61,248 nt of DNA from Coriobacteriia bacterium (GCA_003150175.1 QAKZ01000080.1:1-61248); one strand, 5' to 3'. Positions 45,308-57,000 are shown, numbered from the stretch's first letter. The notes: generated by a model from the sequence alone, not told the origin. Numbers and translations: made by a program.

Positions 45308-46438
45308 ATGGCGCGGGACTTCTACCCGATGGTCGAAAAGGCGTCTGAGGAGCAGGCGCAGGGCTCTGACCAGCAGGAAAGCCTCGTGACCAACCCCGCG
45401 CGCATCGCCGTCTACGACGACGCGTCCGCGGCGCCGCGGGTCGTGGTCGTCGAGCCGAAGGACGTCCGCCCATATCTGGAAGAGATCACGGGGACCGTGA
45501 ACAAGCTCTCGCACGAGCAGGGCGGGACGATTCCCTTCATGGTCATCCGCGAGATCGTGGAGAACTTCATCCACGCGTACTTCCAGTCCCCCACGATCAC
45601 CATCCTGGACGGCGGCAACACGATCCGCTTCTCGGACCAAGGGCCGGGGATCCAAGAGAAGGACCTCGCGCTCGAGTACGGCACCTCGTCGGCCACCGAA
45701 GAGATGCGCCAGTACATCCGCGGCGTAGGGAGCGGGCTTCCGTACGCCCAGCAATATATGGAGGACAAGGGCGGCAGCCTCACCATAGAGGACAACATCG
45801 CCGGCGGCACCGTCGTGACGATCTCGGTCAGGCCGAGGCAGGAGGCGGCCGGCGTCGCCCGCTCGCCACAGGCGCAGGAAGCGCAGCAGGCGGGACCTGC
45901 GACGATGCCGGTGCCGACGCCGCAGGGCTACGGGCAGTCGGCATACGCGCAGCCGGCGGGCATGCCCCCATATGGCCAGCAGCCGTACGGGCAGCCCATG
46001 GGTGCGCCCCAATACGGGCAGCAGCCGTACGGGCAGCCGTCCTTTCGGCCACAGACGGGCTACGCCCCGCAGCAGGGATTCCCGGGCCAGCCCATGTACC
46101 CCGCCCAGCAGCCGTACCAGCAGCAGCCGTACGGCCAGCCGTTCCAACAGGCGCCTCAGCAGCCTTACCCGGCACAGGACCCGGCGGCACAGCAGCCCAT
46201 GCCCGCGGGAGCCGTGCCGCCGGCGGCGAGCCAGCCGCAGGTGAGCGAACGCGGAGCGAGGATCATCGAGTACCTCTCGCAGCACGAGAGCTGCGGGCCC
46301 ACCGAGCTCGTGAAGGCCTACGGCTACTCGGGCCCCACCTGGTCGCGCGAGCTCGGTGCCCTCGTCGCCGCGGGATACGTGATGAAGGAAGGCCAGAAGC
46401 ACCGCCTCACGGCCGTTGGCCGCAGCCTGCTCGGGTAA
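45308..46438 (+). CDS. GHKL-ATPase / winged-helix protein next to dnaA
   Basis: 376 residues from ATG at 45308 (GTG at 45299 also possible). Residues ~70-175 are a HATPase_c-like module: N-box IREIVENFIHA, G1 FSDQGPGI and G2 GVGSGLP. A Pro/Gln/Tyr/Gly-rich low-complexity segment (YGQQPYGQP-like repeats) spans ~185-300. The last ~70 residues (SERGARIIEYLSQHESCGPTELVKAYGYSG...) look like a winged helix. No histidine-kinase phosphoacceptor region is seen. It lies between rpmH and dnaA, flanked by TTTTCNACA motifs on both sides. It may be an origin-linked regulator; the function is unknown. Confidence 0.75.
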   Translation: MARDFYPMVEKASEEQAQGSDQQESLVTNPARIAVYDDASAAPRVVVVEPKDVRPYLEEITGTVNKLSHEQGGTIPFMVIREIVENFIHAYFQSPTITILDGGNTIRFSDQGPGIQEKDLALEYGTSSATEEMRQYIRGVGSGLPYAQQYMEDKGGSLTIEDNIAGGTVVTISVRPRQEAAGVARSPQAQEAQQAGPATMPVPTPQGYGQSAYAQPAGMPPYGQQPYGQPMGAPQYGQQPYGQPSFRPQTGYAPQQGFPGQPMYPAQQPYQQQPYGQPFQQAPQQPYPAQDPAAQQPMPAGAVPPAASQPQVSERGARIIEYLSQHESCGPTELVKAYGYSGPTWSRELGALVAAGYVMKEGQKHRLTAVGRSLLG

Positions 46439-46481
46439 AGGAAGGCTCCAAGGCGCCCGCCGGCGTCGTTCGGCCGCCGTT

Positions 46482-46540
46482 TGTAGAAAACCAAAGCGGA
46501 GTTTTCAACAATTCGATATACTGAGCGTCACTTTTCAACA
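46482..46540. promoter_or_regulatory. dnaA promoter region with DnaA-box-like sites
   Basis: TGTAGAAAA (46482-46490), TTTTCAACA (46502-46510) and TTTTCAACA (46532-46540); the last two share the longer TTTTCAACAATTC, 30 bp apart. TATACT at 46517-46522 is a plausible -10 between them. DnaA could autoregulate here. Confidence 0.65.
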
Positions 46541-46558
46541 ATTCCAAGGAATTCGACT

Positions 46559-48106
46559 ATGGACATCACAGAAGAGTCTGACGCCGAGGCGCTGTGGCAA
46601 GACGCCCTCGACATCCTCGCGGAGGAGGGCAAGCCCGAGTCCTTCCTCGCCATGCTCCGCAGCTGCGAGCCCAAAAGCCTCGAGGGAGGCATCTTGCGCG
46701 TCGAGACGCCCATGCGCCTCGTGCTGAGGAAGATCTCACAGAGCACCGAGGAGATCGACGGCGCGCTGAGCAAGGCGGCTTTCGAGGACATCAAGCTCGA
46801 GGCCGCGCTCGGCGGACACGCCGCGGCGCCGAAGCCGCATGTCTCGACGATGACGCGCGAGGAGGCGGAGAGCTGGGTACCCAAGCGCGAGGAGCCCGCC
46901 GAGCCGCCCCGCCCGAGCCACGTCGCGCTCCAGGACGATGGCTGGAAGGAGGACGAGGAGGCCGCTCGTCGTGTCCTCGAGCGCAGACGCGCGAAGAACC
47001 CGCTGGTAGAAGACGTGGGCGCAGGAGACTCGAAGCTCACCTTCGACCGATTCGTCCGCGGCGACGAGAACATGATCGCCTACGACTCGGCAGTCCAGGT
47101 AGCCAACGGCGTCAACAAGAGCTACGGGCTTCTCTTCATCTACGGCAAGAGCGGCCTGGGCAAAACCCACCTTCTGCGCGCTATCCAGAACTACATAGCC
47201 CAGAACGACCCGTCGCGCATCTGCGTCTACAAGGACGCGTCGTCGTTCATCAGCGACTACGTCAACGCGTCACGCTCGGAGAACAAGTCCGCCGCCGACG
47301 AGCTGCGCCAGAACTACGCCGACATCGACGTGCTCATCGTCGACGACGTCCAGGGGCTCATCGGCAAGGCCGGCACCATCAACTTCTTTTTCGACACCTT
47401 CAACACGCTGCGCGCGAGCGGCAAATGGGTCGTGCTCGCGGCCGACCGCACCCCCGCCGAGCTCGGCATGGGCAAAGACGGCTTCGATGAGCGCGTGACG
47501 AGCCGCATCGGCGGCGGGTTCACCGCGTCTGTGCAGGTCCCCAGCTACGAGCTGCGCGTCCGCCTCATCGAGAAGTTCTGCGAGCGCGCGCTCGAGGACG
47601 CCGAGAAGGACGGCTTGGCGGGGACGATGGGCAAGATCTCGCCGAAGATGCAGCGCTTCATGGCCGAGAAGGCGGGCAACAACATCCGTCTCATCGAGGG
47701 CTTCTGCCAGCGGTGCCTGCTCGCCGAGGCTCGCGCGGAGGCCGCCGGCGGCGAGCTTCTGGAAAGCGAGGTCGAGGACATCTGCCACGAGGTCTGGCCG
47801 ACGAGCGAGCGGCGCGTGTCGATCGAGCAGGTCCAGAAGGTCGTCGAGCGCAACTACGACGTCGCCCACGGCGATCTCATCGGCAGTAAGCGCAACAAGT
47901 CGCTCATGGAGGCCCGCCACGTGGCCATCTGGCTCTGCCGCGACCTGTGCGACCAGACCTTCGCCGACATCGGAAAGAAGTTCGGTGGGCGAAGCCACGC
48001 CACCGTCATGCACAGCCTTCGCGTGGTCGACACCGCGAAGAAGGACGATCGCGTCTTCAACGAGAAGCTGATGCAGATCCGCGAAGAGATCGTGGGCGGC
48101 GCATGA
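46559..48106 (+). CDS. dnaA: Chromosomal replication initiator protein DnaA (divergent)
   Basis: 515 residues. Domain I is present but short; the linker is acidic. Walker A is YGKSGLGKTH (195-204) and Walker B is VLIVDDVQGLIGK (usually IDDIQFL). VTSRIGGGF replaces the usual LxSRFxxGL region. Domain IV has KRNKS, EARH, TFADIG and GGRSHATV. Relative to E. coli, Arg399, Arg407, His434 and Thr436 are kept, while Pro423, Asp433 and Thr435 become Ala, Ser and Ala, and Gln408 becomes His (aligned by eye). AAGGA precedes the ATG. The start of the dnaA-dnaN-recF-gyrB-gyrA series. Confidence 0.96.
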   Translation: MDITEESDAEALWQDALDILAEEGKPESFLAMLRSCEPKSLEGGILRVETPMRLVLRKISQSTEEIDGALSKAAFEDIKLEAALGGHAAAPKPHVSTMTREEAESWVPKREEPAEPPRPSHVALQDDGWKEDEEAARRVLERRRAKNPLVEDVGAGDSKLTFDRFVRGDENMIAYDSAVQVANGVNKSYGLLFIYGKSGLGKTHLLRAIQNYIAQNDPSRICVYKDASSFISDYVNASRSENKSAADELRQNYADIDVLIVDDVQGLIGKAGTINFFFDTFNTLRASGKWVVLAADRTPAELGMGKDGFDERVTSRIGGGFTASVQVPSYELRVRLIEKFCERALEDAEKDGLAGTMGKISPKMQRFMAEKAGNNIRLIEGFCQRCLLAEARAEAAGGELLESEVEDICHEVWPTSERRVSIEQVQKVVERNYDVAHGDLIGSKRNKSLMEARHVAIWLCRDLCDQTFADIGKKFGGRSHATVMHSLRVVDTAKKDDRVFNEKLMQIREEIVGGA

Positions 48107-48340
48107 TGTTCAAAAACAGTCGAAAACACGTCGACGCGCCCTCTAAAACCCGCGCACCGATGTTGAAAACTTTTTGGGGCGGGGAGGCGATGTTGACGGA
48201 TGAAGAAAACCAAGCCGACTCAGCAAGCCAAGAATGTCTGCTTCTACCTCGGTAAACGCGAGGTTTTCAACTTTTCGACAGTGCTTATTATTACTACTGG
48301 TTTTATAGATATATATAAGAACAAATAGAAGGGTCGGAAG
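48107..48340. other. Replication origin (oriC), unwinding region between dnaA and dnaN
   Basis: Non-coding. TGTTGAAAA (48161-48169), TTTTCAACT (48264-48272) and TTTTCGACA (48272-48280) resemble the DnaA-like boxes. Then GTGC, then TTATTATTACTACT (48285-48298), whose complement reads as 3'-AAT/GAT repeats like DnaA-trios, then an AT-rich stretch to 48328. The box-GC-trio-AT order is that described for bacterial unwinding elements. Confidence 0.75.
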
Positions 48341-49441
48341 ATGAAGTTCACCGTAAGCCAGTCCTCTCTCCTCAAAGCCCTATCCGTCGTAGCGAAGGGC
48401 ATGGGGACGAACTCCACGCTGCCGATCCTCTCGGGCGTGTATATCCACGCGGCAGAGGGGACGCTCGAGTTCCAGACGAACAACCTGACGATCTCCATCC
48501 GTCACCTCATCCCCGCCAACGTCGAGGAGCCGGGCGAGACCGTCGTCTCGGGAAAGGTCATCACCAACATCGTGAAGACCCTCCCCGACGCCGCGGTGAC
48601 CTTCGACGGCGGCGAGAGGACCATCTCCATCTCGTGCGACAAGTCCTCCTTCCGCCTGAACACGCTCTCGCCCAGCGACTGGTCCGGTTTCCCCTCGGTG
48701 AACCCCCAGCGCGAGATCGAGCTGCCGAGCGACCTTTTGGCCACGATGGTGGACAAGGTCTATAAGGTGACCTCCAAGGAGACCTCCCGCGCGATCCTGC
48801 AGGGCATCCTGCTCACGGTCGAGGACAACACCATCCGTCTCGTGGCGACCGACTCCTTCCGCCTCGCGGTCTGCGACTCCTCCGCCGAGGCGCCTGCGGG
48901 CGAGGCGTTCCGCGCCATCGTCGGCGGCAACATCTTCCACGACGTCCTCTCGATGCCCTCGATGACCGAGTCCGTCCGCATCGGCGTGGCCGAGAGCCAG
49001 GTCGTCTTCACCTTCGGCACCACGACCTTCGTGTGCCGAAAGATCGAGGGCAACTTCCCCGACTACAAGCAGCTCCTCCCCGCGAGCTGCGGTACCGCCG
49101 TCGAGATCGACGCCGACGCCCTTGCCGCGGCCCTCAAGCGCGTCTCGGTCATCGCTGTGACGAACGCCTCGGTGCGCTTCGACGTGGACCCCGACGGCCG
49201 CTTCGTGCGCCTTTCTGCGAGCTCGCCGGAGCAGGGCGAGTCCTCCGAGATCATCGACGCCGACATCGAGGGCCAGGCGCTCTCCATCGCGCTGAACTAC
49301 CACTACGTCTTTGACTGCATGAACGCCGTCGCCGGCTCCAAGCGCCTGCGCCTCGAGCTGCAGAGCTCCGCGCAGCCGGGCATCTTCAAGTCCAACGGCG
49401 CCATCAACTACCTGTACCTGCTCATGCCGGTGCGCCTCTAG
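48341..49441 (+). CDS. dnaN: DNA polymerase III sliding clamp, beta subunit
   Basis: 366 residues, standard length. The N-terminus MKFTVSQSSLLKALSVVAKG and the C-terminus YLYLLMPVRL are typical of the clamp. Three clamp domains are present. GAAGGG precedes the ATG. It tethers the polymerase to DNA. It starts after the origin region and is 7 bp before recF. Confidence 0.97.
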   Translation: MKFTVSQSSLLKALSVVAKGMGTNSTLPILSGVYIHAAEGTLEFQTNNLTISIRHLIPANVEEPGETVVSGKVITNIVKTLPDAAVTFDGGERTISISCDKSSFRLNTLSPSDWSGFPSVNPQREIELPSDLLATMVDKVYKVTSKETSRAILQGILLTVEDNTIRLVATDSFRLAVCDSSAEAPAGEAFRAIVGGNIFHDVLSMPSMTESVRIGVAESQVVFTFGTTTFVCRKIEGNFPDYKQLLPASCGTAVEIDADALAAALKRVSVIAVTNASVRFDVDPDGRFVRLSASSPEQGESSEIIDADIEGQALSIALNYHYVFDCMNAVAGSKRLRLELQSSAQPGIFKSNGAINYLYLLMPVRL

Positions 49442-49448
49442 GGCCGGC

Positions 49449-50534
49449 GTGGGGCTGCGCGTCGCATACCTGGAGCTCGACGACTTCCGCAACGCGTCGT
49501 CGCACCGCGTGGGGCTCTCGGGCCAGACCACCGTCCTGGTGGGGCCGAACGCCTCTGGCAAGACGAACACGGTCGAGGCCCTGCAGCTGCTCACCGCCGG
49601 GCGCTCCTTCCGTCACCCGACCCCCTCGCAGCTCGTTCGCGAGGGGGCTGTGCGCGGCCGTGCCCAGGCACGGCTCGAGGGCGACGGGAGGGTCATCGAT
49701 ATGCGCGTCGACGTCGCCCCCGGAAAGAAGGCGTTCTTCCGCAACGGCAAGCGCCTGCCGGCCTCCGACGTCGCCGGGAGCCTGATGTCGGTGCTCTTTA
49801 CCCCCGACGACCTCGCGCTCGTCAAGCGCGGCGCCTCCGGGCGGCGCGACGAGCTCGACGACTTCGGCCGCCAGGCGGCGCCGGGCTATTCCCGCCTGCT
49901 CACCGCCTACCAGCGCACCGTCGAGCAGCGAAACCGCCTGCTCAAGGAGGACTCGCCGGACCTGGGGCTGCTCGACGCGTGGGACGCCTCGGTCGCCGCG
50001 GGAGGGGCGGCGCTCCTGAGCTCGCGCATGCGGCTCTTCTCGCGCCTCGCGCCGAAGGTCGAGGAGTCCTACGCCAGCATATCCGGCGGGGAGCGCCTGA
50101 CCTGCTCCTACGGGTGCAGCTTGGGGGAGGGCGCGGAGTCTTTGGGCCGCGATGAGCTCGCGCGCCGCCTCGCCGACGCGCTCGCCGAGGCGCGCCCGCA
50201 GGACCTCCGTCGCCGGCAGACCACCGTGGGGCCGCACCGCGACGACGTGGTCTTCTCGATCGATGGCCGCGATGCGCGGGCCTTCGCCTCGCAGGGCCAG
50301 CAGCGCTCGGTCGTCCTCGCGCTCAAGATGGCGGAGGTGCTCTTGGCCGAGGAGGTCGTCGGGGCCCGGCCGCTGCTGCTCCTCGACGACGTGATGAGCG
50401 AGCTCGACGCGCGGCGGCGCGACGCCGTCGTGGGGATGCTCTTGCCGGGGACCCAGACGGTGATCACGACGACGAACCTCGGGTACTTCTCCGAAGAGCT
50501 CGTGGGGAGCGCAGAAGTGGTGAGCTACGCATGA
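49449..50534 (+). CDS. recF: DNA replication/repair protein RecF
   Basis: 361 residues starting at GTG 49449. Walker A is VGPNASGKTN. The signature and Walker B (LLLLDDVMSELD) are near the C-terminus, where QGQQRSVVLALKMAE gives the ABC signature. RecF loads RecA at gaps. It overlaps the next gene by 4 bp. Confidence 0.95.
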   Translation: MGLRVAYLELDDFRNASSHRVGLSGQTTVLVGPNASGKTNTVEALQLLTAGRSFRHPTPSQLVREGAVRGRAQARLEGDGRVIDMRVDVAPGKKAFFRNGKRLPASDVAGSLMSVLFTPDDLALVKRGASGRRDELDDFGRQAAPGYSRLLTAYQRTVEQRNRLLKEDSPDLGLLDAWDASVAAGGAALLSSRMRLFSRLAPKVEESYASISGGERLTCSYGCSLGEGAESLGRDELARRLADALAEARPQDLRRRQTTVGPHRDDVVFSIDGRDARAFASQGQQRSVVLALKMAEVLLAEEVVGARPLLLLDDVMSELDARRRDAVVGMLLPGTQTVITTTNLGYFSEELVGSAEVVSYA

Positions 50535-51052
50535 TGGTCGACGAGTTCTCGAACATGTCCTCGATCAAGGACGCCCTCAAAGGGGTCTTCGATACCCCCT
50601 CGGCGCGCCGCGCGATGGGGCCTGCCCGCCAGGCGCAGCGCTGCTGGTACCAGGTCATCGGCCCCGTCGAGCGCGAACACACCTGCGGGACCTACCTCGC
50701 GGCGCCCCGCCACCCCGGCGAGAAGCCCATGTTCGTCGTCTATACCGACACCCGCGCCCGCGCCGTTGACTTCAACGCGAACCGCGAGGTCTACCGCGCC
50801 CGCATGGCGGCCGTGGGCTGGGACTTCTCCGAGATCCGCTTCCAGCAGACCAAACGCCCGCCCAAAAAGAAGCCCGCCGCGGTCCATGCGGTGCCGGCCC
50901 CGGCCGAGCCCGACCTGCCGCCCCTCTCGCCCGAGGAGGAGGCCTATGTGCGCCAGGCGACGGCCAACCAGCCGGAGCATCTGCGCGAGAGGGCCTATAA
51001 GGCCATGAGCGCGTCTATGCGGCGCCAGAAGGCTAGGAATCAGCAGAAATAG
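50531..51052 (+). CDS. DUF721-type protein between recF and gyrB (DciA-like candidate)
   Basis: 173 residues. It occupies the recF-gyrB gap where actinobacteria carry a DUF721 protein, overlapping recF at ATGA. The N-terminal half (ARRCWYQVIGPVEREHTCGTYLAA..., MFVVYTDTRARAVDFNANREVYRARM) has the KH-like layout of that family, and a basic C-terminal part with KRPPKKK follows. DUF721/DciA proteins help load the replicative helicase where DnaC/DnaI are missing. The identification rests mainly on position and weak similarity. Confidence 0.65.
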   Translation: MMVDEFSNMSSIKDALKGVFDTPSARRAMGPARQAQRCWYQVIGPVEREHTCGTYLAAPRHPGEKPMFVVYTDTRARAVDFNANREVYRARMAAVGWDFSEIRFQQTKRPPKKKPAAVHAVPAPAEPDLPPLSPEEEAYVRQATANQPEHLRERAYKAMSASMRRQKARNQQK

Positions 51053-51154
51053 TAGATAACCGCTTAGAACGGCTCTGAGGGCCTCTGATACGGTAAACTG
51101 TTTCTCTGTATATCTCTGTTTGGATAAGTCCTGTGCTTCCAAACGAGCCTTTGA

Positions 51155-53230
<2,076 letters not shown>

Positions 53231-53239
53231 GCCTAACCG

Positions 53240-53415
53240 GCGTCCTCGGGGACGAAAAATCCGGGTCGCAGCCGGGACCGACTTCCTGAGGCACCCCATC
53301 TAGGCCCTCATTCGTCGCTCGCGTACCCAAGTACGCGTCGCTCCTCTTTCGGACCTATCTGGGGCACCTCAGAAAGTCCGCACTGGATCCGGAAAACACG
53401 AACGATTTTCTTGCT
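53240..53415. repeat. Long imperfect inverted repeat between gyrB and gyrA
   Basis: GACTTCCTGAGGCACCCCAT... near 53279-53313 is complementary, with mismatches, to CCTATCTGGGGCACCTCAGAAAGTC near 53353-53379. The interior also has a small hairpin with GCGTAC/GTACGC arms. No U-tract follows, so it may modulate gyrA rather than terminate. It spans most of the 211-bp intergenic region. Confidence 0.6.
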
Positions 53416-53441
53416 AGCGTTTCTTAGAGAAAGGCTGCTAA

Positions 53442-56174
53442 GTGGCAGACGAGAACAACAACAGCACACCGGGCGACGGCGAGGCCCTGCCGGAGGACCT
53501 CCGGCGGCTGCTCGACCGCGCCCAGGCGACGGACGAGGGCGCGGACGTCTACGACGAGTCCGAGTCCAGCGACGATGCGGACGACGATGACGACGGCGAG
53601 CTCGAGGAGGAATTCGGCAACGCCGGCACCGGCGTGGACACCGGCGAGACCGACGAGCACGGCGGCGCGCTCCAGATCAAGGAGTTCGGCCACGAGATGC
53701 GCCAGTCCTTCATCGAGTACTCGATGTCGGTCATTACCGCCCGCGCCCTGCCGGATGTCCGCGACGGCCTGAAGCCGGTCCACCGCCGCATCCTGTACGC
53801 CATGAACGAGTCGGGCATCTTCCCTAACCGCCCGCACAAGAAGTCCGCTTGGACGGTCGGCGAAGTCATCGGCAAGTACCACCCGCACGGCGACTCCGCC
53901 GTCTACGAGGCCATGGTCCGCCTCGCGCAGTGGTTCTCCATGCGCACGCCGCTCATCGACGGCCACGGCAATTTCGGCAACATCGACGGCGACGGCGCGG
54001 CAGCCATGCGTTACACCGAGTCGCGCCTGGCCAAGCCCGCCATGGAGCTCCTGCGCGACCTCCAGAAGGACACCGTCGACTGGCAGCCAAACTATGACGA
54101 GTCCCTCGCCGAGCCGCAGGTCCTCCCCGCGCGCTTCCCGAACCTGCTCGTCAACGGCTGCGGCGGCATCGCCGTCGGCATGGCCACGAACATCCCGCCC
54201 CACAACCTGGGCGAGGCGGTCGAGGCCACCTGCATGCTCATCGACAACCCCGAGGCCACGACCGAGGACCTGATGACGGTCATGCCGGGCCCCGACTTCC
54301 CGACGGGCGCCATCATCATGGGCACCGACGGCATTCGCGACGCCTACGAGACCGGCCGCGGCTCCATCACCGTGCGCGCGAAGGCGAACGTCGAGACGAC
54401 CAAGACCGGCCGCTCCCGCATCGTCTTTACCGAGATGCCCTACCAGGTCAACAAGGGCACCCTGCAGGAGAAGATCGCCCAGCTCGTCAACGACAAGCGC
54501 ATCGAGGGTATCTCCGACCTGCGCGACGAGTCCAACCAGAAGGGCATCAGGCTCGTCATCGAGCTCAAGAAGGACGTCATCCCGCAGGTCGTCCTCAACA
54601 ACCTGTACAAGTACACGCAGCTCCAGACCACCTTCGGCGTGATCAACCTGGCGCTCGTCGACGGCGTGCCCAAGTGCCTGACCCTGCGCGAGATGCTGCA
54701 GCACTACATCGACCACCAGGTCGACGTCGTGACCCGCCGTACCCGCTTCGACCTCAAGAAGGCCCAGGCCCGCGCCCACATCCTCGAGGGATATCTCCTC
54801 GCGCTCGACAACATCGATGAGGTCATCCACATCATCCGCTCGAGCCGCACCGACTCCGAGGCGAGCCAGCGCTTGATCGAGCGCTTCGGCTTCTCGCCGG
54901 AGCAGACCCAGGCCATCCTCGAGATGCGCCTGCGCCGCCTGACCGGCCTCTCGCGCGACCAGATCGAGGAGGAGCTCGCGGGCCTGCGCCGCGCGATCGC
55001 CTACTACGAGGACCTTCTTGCCAACCCGGTCAAGATCCTCGGCGTCATCAAGGACGAGATGCGCGAGATCAGCCGCAAGTTCTCCGACAAGCGCCGCACC
55101 CAGATCTCGGCGCAGGGCACCAAGGAGCTCAACGTCGAGGACCTCATCGCCGAGGAGGACATGGTCGTCACCGTCACCCACGCCGGCTACGTCAAGCGCA
55201 CGCCGCTCGACACCTACCGCTCCCAGAAGCGCGGTGGCAAGGGCGTCCAGGGCGTCAACCTCAAGGACGAGGACTTCGTCGAGGACCTCTTTGTGGCGAG
55301 CACCCACGATTACGTGCTGTTCTTCTCGAACAAGGGCAAGGTCTACCGCCTGAAGGTCCACGAGCTGCCCATCGGCCAGCGCACCGCGCGCGGCACTGCG
55401 ATGGTCAACCTCGTGCCGTTCGAGGACGGCGAGCGCGCGGCGGCCGTCATCACCTGCCGCACCTTCCCGGACGACGAGTACCTGATGTTCGCCACGGCCA
55501 ACGGCACCGTGAAGAAGACCGCCATGAGCGCCTACGACCGCACGCGCCGCGACGGCATCATCGCCATCAACCTGCGCGAGGGCGACGAGCTCGTCAACGT
55601 GCGCCGCGTCAAGGAGGGCGAGAAGGTCATGCTCGTCTCGACCGACGGCAAGGCCATCATGTTCCCCGAGAGCGACGTGCGCCCGATGGGCCGCGACACC
55701 TCCGGCGTCCGCGGCATCACCCTCAAGGACGGCGCGAAGATGCTCGGCATGGAGATCACCAACGGCAACGGCGACCTCTTCGTCATCACCGAGAAGGGCT
55801 ACGGCAAGCGCACGCCCGTCAGCGACTACCCCGAGCACAAGCGCGGCGGCCAGGGCGTTTTCACGATCACGATGACCGAGAAGAAGGGTAACCTCGTGGC
55901 CTGCCGCATCGTGGGCCCGCAGCACGAGCTCATGATCATGTCCAACGAGGGCGTGGTCATCCGCGTGAAGAGCAAGGACATCAGCCGCCTGGGCCGCTCC
56001 ACCCAGGGCGTCAAGGTCATGAACCTCGGCGACGACGACACCGTGAGCGCCATCGCTCGCATGGCCGTGGCCAAGCGCAAGCCCGAGGCGGGCGAGGGCG
56101 CCGACGACGAGGACCAGGGCGCGCTCACCCTTGCCGGCGAGGAAGAGGTCGACGAGGATCTCCTGGACGAGTAG
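53442..56174 (+). CDS. gyrA: DNA gyrase subunit A with acidic N-terminal extension
   Basis: 910 residues starting at GTG 53442. The catalytic Tyr191 is in [23 protein letters not shown] with Ser152 (E. coli Ser83 equivalent) and Glu156 (Asp87 equivalent). GyrA-box QKRGGKG is in the C-terminal domain. About 80 residues precede the normal start, rich in Asp/Glu with a D-D-A-D5 run near 44-51. Residues 886-910 are also acidic. The extension is odd but in-frame with an SD-like AGAAAGG. Confidence 0.96.
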   Translation: MADENNNSTPGDGEALPEDLRRLLDRAQATDEGADVYDESESSDDADDDDDGELEEEFGNAGTGVDTGETDEHGGALQIKEFGHEMRQSFIEYSMSVITARALPDVRDGLKPVHRRILYAMNESGIFPNRPHKKSAWTVGEVIGKYHPHGDSAVYEAMVRLAQWFSMRTPLIDGHGNFGNIDGDGAAAMRYTESRLAKPAMELLRDLQKDTVDWQPNYDESLAEPQVLPARFPNLLVNGCGGIAVGMATNIPPHNLGEAVEATCMLIDNPEATTEDLMTVMPGPDFPTGAIIMGTDGIRDAYETGRGSITVRAKANVETTKTGRSRIVFTEMPYQVNKGTLQEKIAQLVNDKRIEGISDLRDESNQKGIRLVIELKKDVIPQVVLNNLYKYTQLQTTFGVINLALVDGVPKCLTLREMLQHYIDHQVDVVTRRTRFDLKKAQARAHILEGYLLALDNIDEVIHIIRSSRTDSEASQRLIERFGFSPEQTQAILEMRLRRLTGLSRDQIEEELAGLRRAIAYYEDLLANPVKILGVIKDEMREISRKFSDKRRTQISAQGTKELNVEDLIAEEDMVVTVTHAGYVKRTPLDTYRSQKRGGKGVQGVNLKDEDFVEDLFVASTHDYVLFFSNKGKVYRLKVHELPIGQRTARGTAMVNLVPFEDGERAAAVITCRTFPDDEYLMFATANGTVKKTAMSAYDRTRRDGIIAINLREGDELVNVRRVKEGEKVMLVSTDGKAIMFPESDVRPMGRDTSGVRGITLKDGAKMLGMEITNGNGDLFVITEKGYGKRTPVSDYPEHKRGGQGVFTITMTEKKGNLVACRIVGPQHELMIMSNEGVVIRVKSKDISRLGRSTQGVKVMNLGDDDTVSAIARMAVAKRKPEAGEGADDEDQGALTLAGEEEVDEDLLDE

Positions 56175-56207
56175 TCTTGCCGAGCCCGGAGTCAATGTAT
56201 GGCGAAC

Positions 56208-56242
56208 GAGCCGCAGGTCGTTTGGCCTGCGGCTCGTTTTTT
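56208..56242 (+). terminator. gyrA terminator
   Basis: CGAGCCGCAGG (56208-56218) pairs with CCTGCGGCTCG (56226-56236), followed by six T's. Confidence 0.93.
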
Positions 56243-56313
56243 GTCTACGAAGTGCGCGGGGCCGGCCCGATTGCCCGGCACCGACGCCCGCGATCGGTCG
56301 GGAGCGACGCTGC

Positions 56314-56841
56314 CTATTCGAAGTCCTCCGGCGAAACGTGCTCGACGAAGTCATGGAACTCCGCCATCTCGGCTGCCTGCTCGGCCTCGCGGACGCCCTT
56401 GAAGTCGAGCATCGAGGCGGCTTCGAGCACCGAGTCCTCGGCGAGGATCTTCACCCCGCAGCGCACGGCGAGCGCGATGGCATCCGACGGGCGGGCGTCC
56501 ACGAGCCGCTCGGAGCCGTCCGCGGCGCGCAGGACGAGCTGGGCGTAGAACGTGGTGCCGGAGACCTTGTTGATCCTGACCGAGAGGAGCTGGGCGTCGA
56601 GCGCCTCGAGCGTCGACTTGAGGAGGTCATGGGTCTTCGGCCGCTGGTCCTTCTCGGGCCTCACGCCGAGGCTGATGGCCGCGGCCTCGACCGACCCGAT
56701 GCGGATGGGGAGGCGGCGCGGCTTGCGCGTGGGCTCGCCGTCCTCGGGCTTCTCGCCCTCGTGCTGCTCGAGCACGACGAAGGAGGGAACGGGTCCGGCG
56801 CCCATGGCGACCGTTTTTATGTCCATGACTTTAAGGGGCAA
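56314..56841 (-). CDS. Bifunctional nuclease-domain (BFN/DUF151) protein
   Basis: BFN domain: PVPSFVVLEQ, LPIRIGSVEAAAISLG, RPKTHDLLKSTLEAL, LVLRAADGSERLVDARPSDAIALAVR. I prefer TTG at 56841 (175 residues), with GAGGA 7 nt upstream, over the ATG at 56895 (193 residues). Members have reported RNase/DNase activity in plants and archaea, but the bacterial role is uncertain. It is convergent with gyrA. Confidence 0.82.
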   Translation of the reverse strand: MPLKVMDIKTVAMGAGPVPSFVVLEQHEGEKPEDGEPTRKPRRLPIRIGSVEAAAISLGVRPEKDQRPKTHDLLKSTLEALDAQLLSVRINKVSGTTFYAQLVLRAADGSERLVDARPSDAIALAVRCGVKILAEDSVLEAASMLDFKGVREAEQAAEMAEFHDFVEHVSPEDFE

Positions 56842-56971
56842 AGTTGAGTCCTCACGTTCGGTGTGTGTCGATGGGTAATCGTACCCATATTGCATGGAGC
56901 TGCAAAGGCGGATCGCAAAGACGTCAAAGACAACTAATCTCGGCCCGCGCCAACTTTTTTCAAAAAAGTAG

Positions 56972-57000
56972 TTGACGGAGGGTAGGGGTGCGCGTAATAT
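56972..57000 (+). promoter_or_regulatory. tRNA-Ile promoter
   Basis: TTGACG (56972-56977), a 17-bp spacer, and TAATAT (56995-57000). Transcription would start near 57007, just before the tRNA. A near palindrome ACTTTTTT-C-AAAAAAGT lies directly upstream. Confidence 0.85.
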
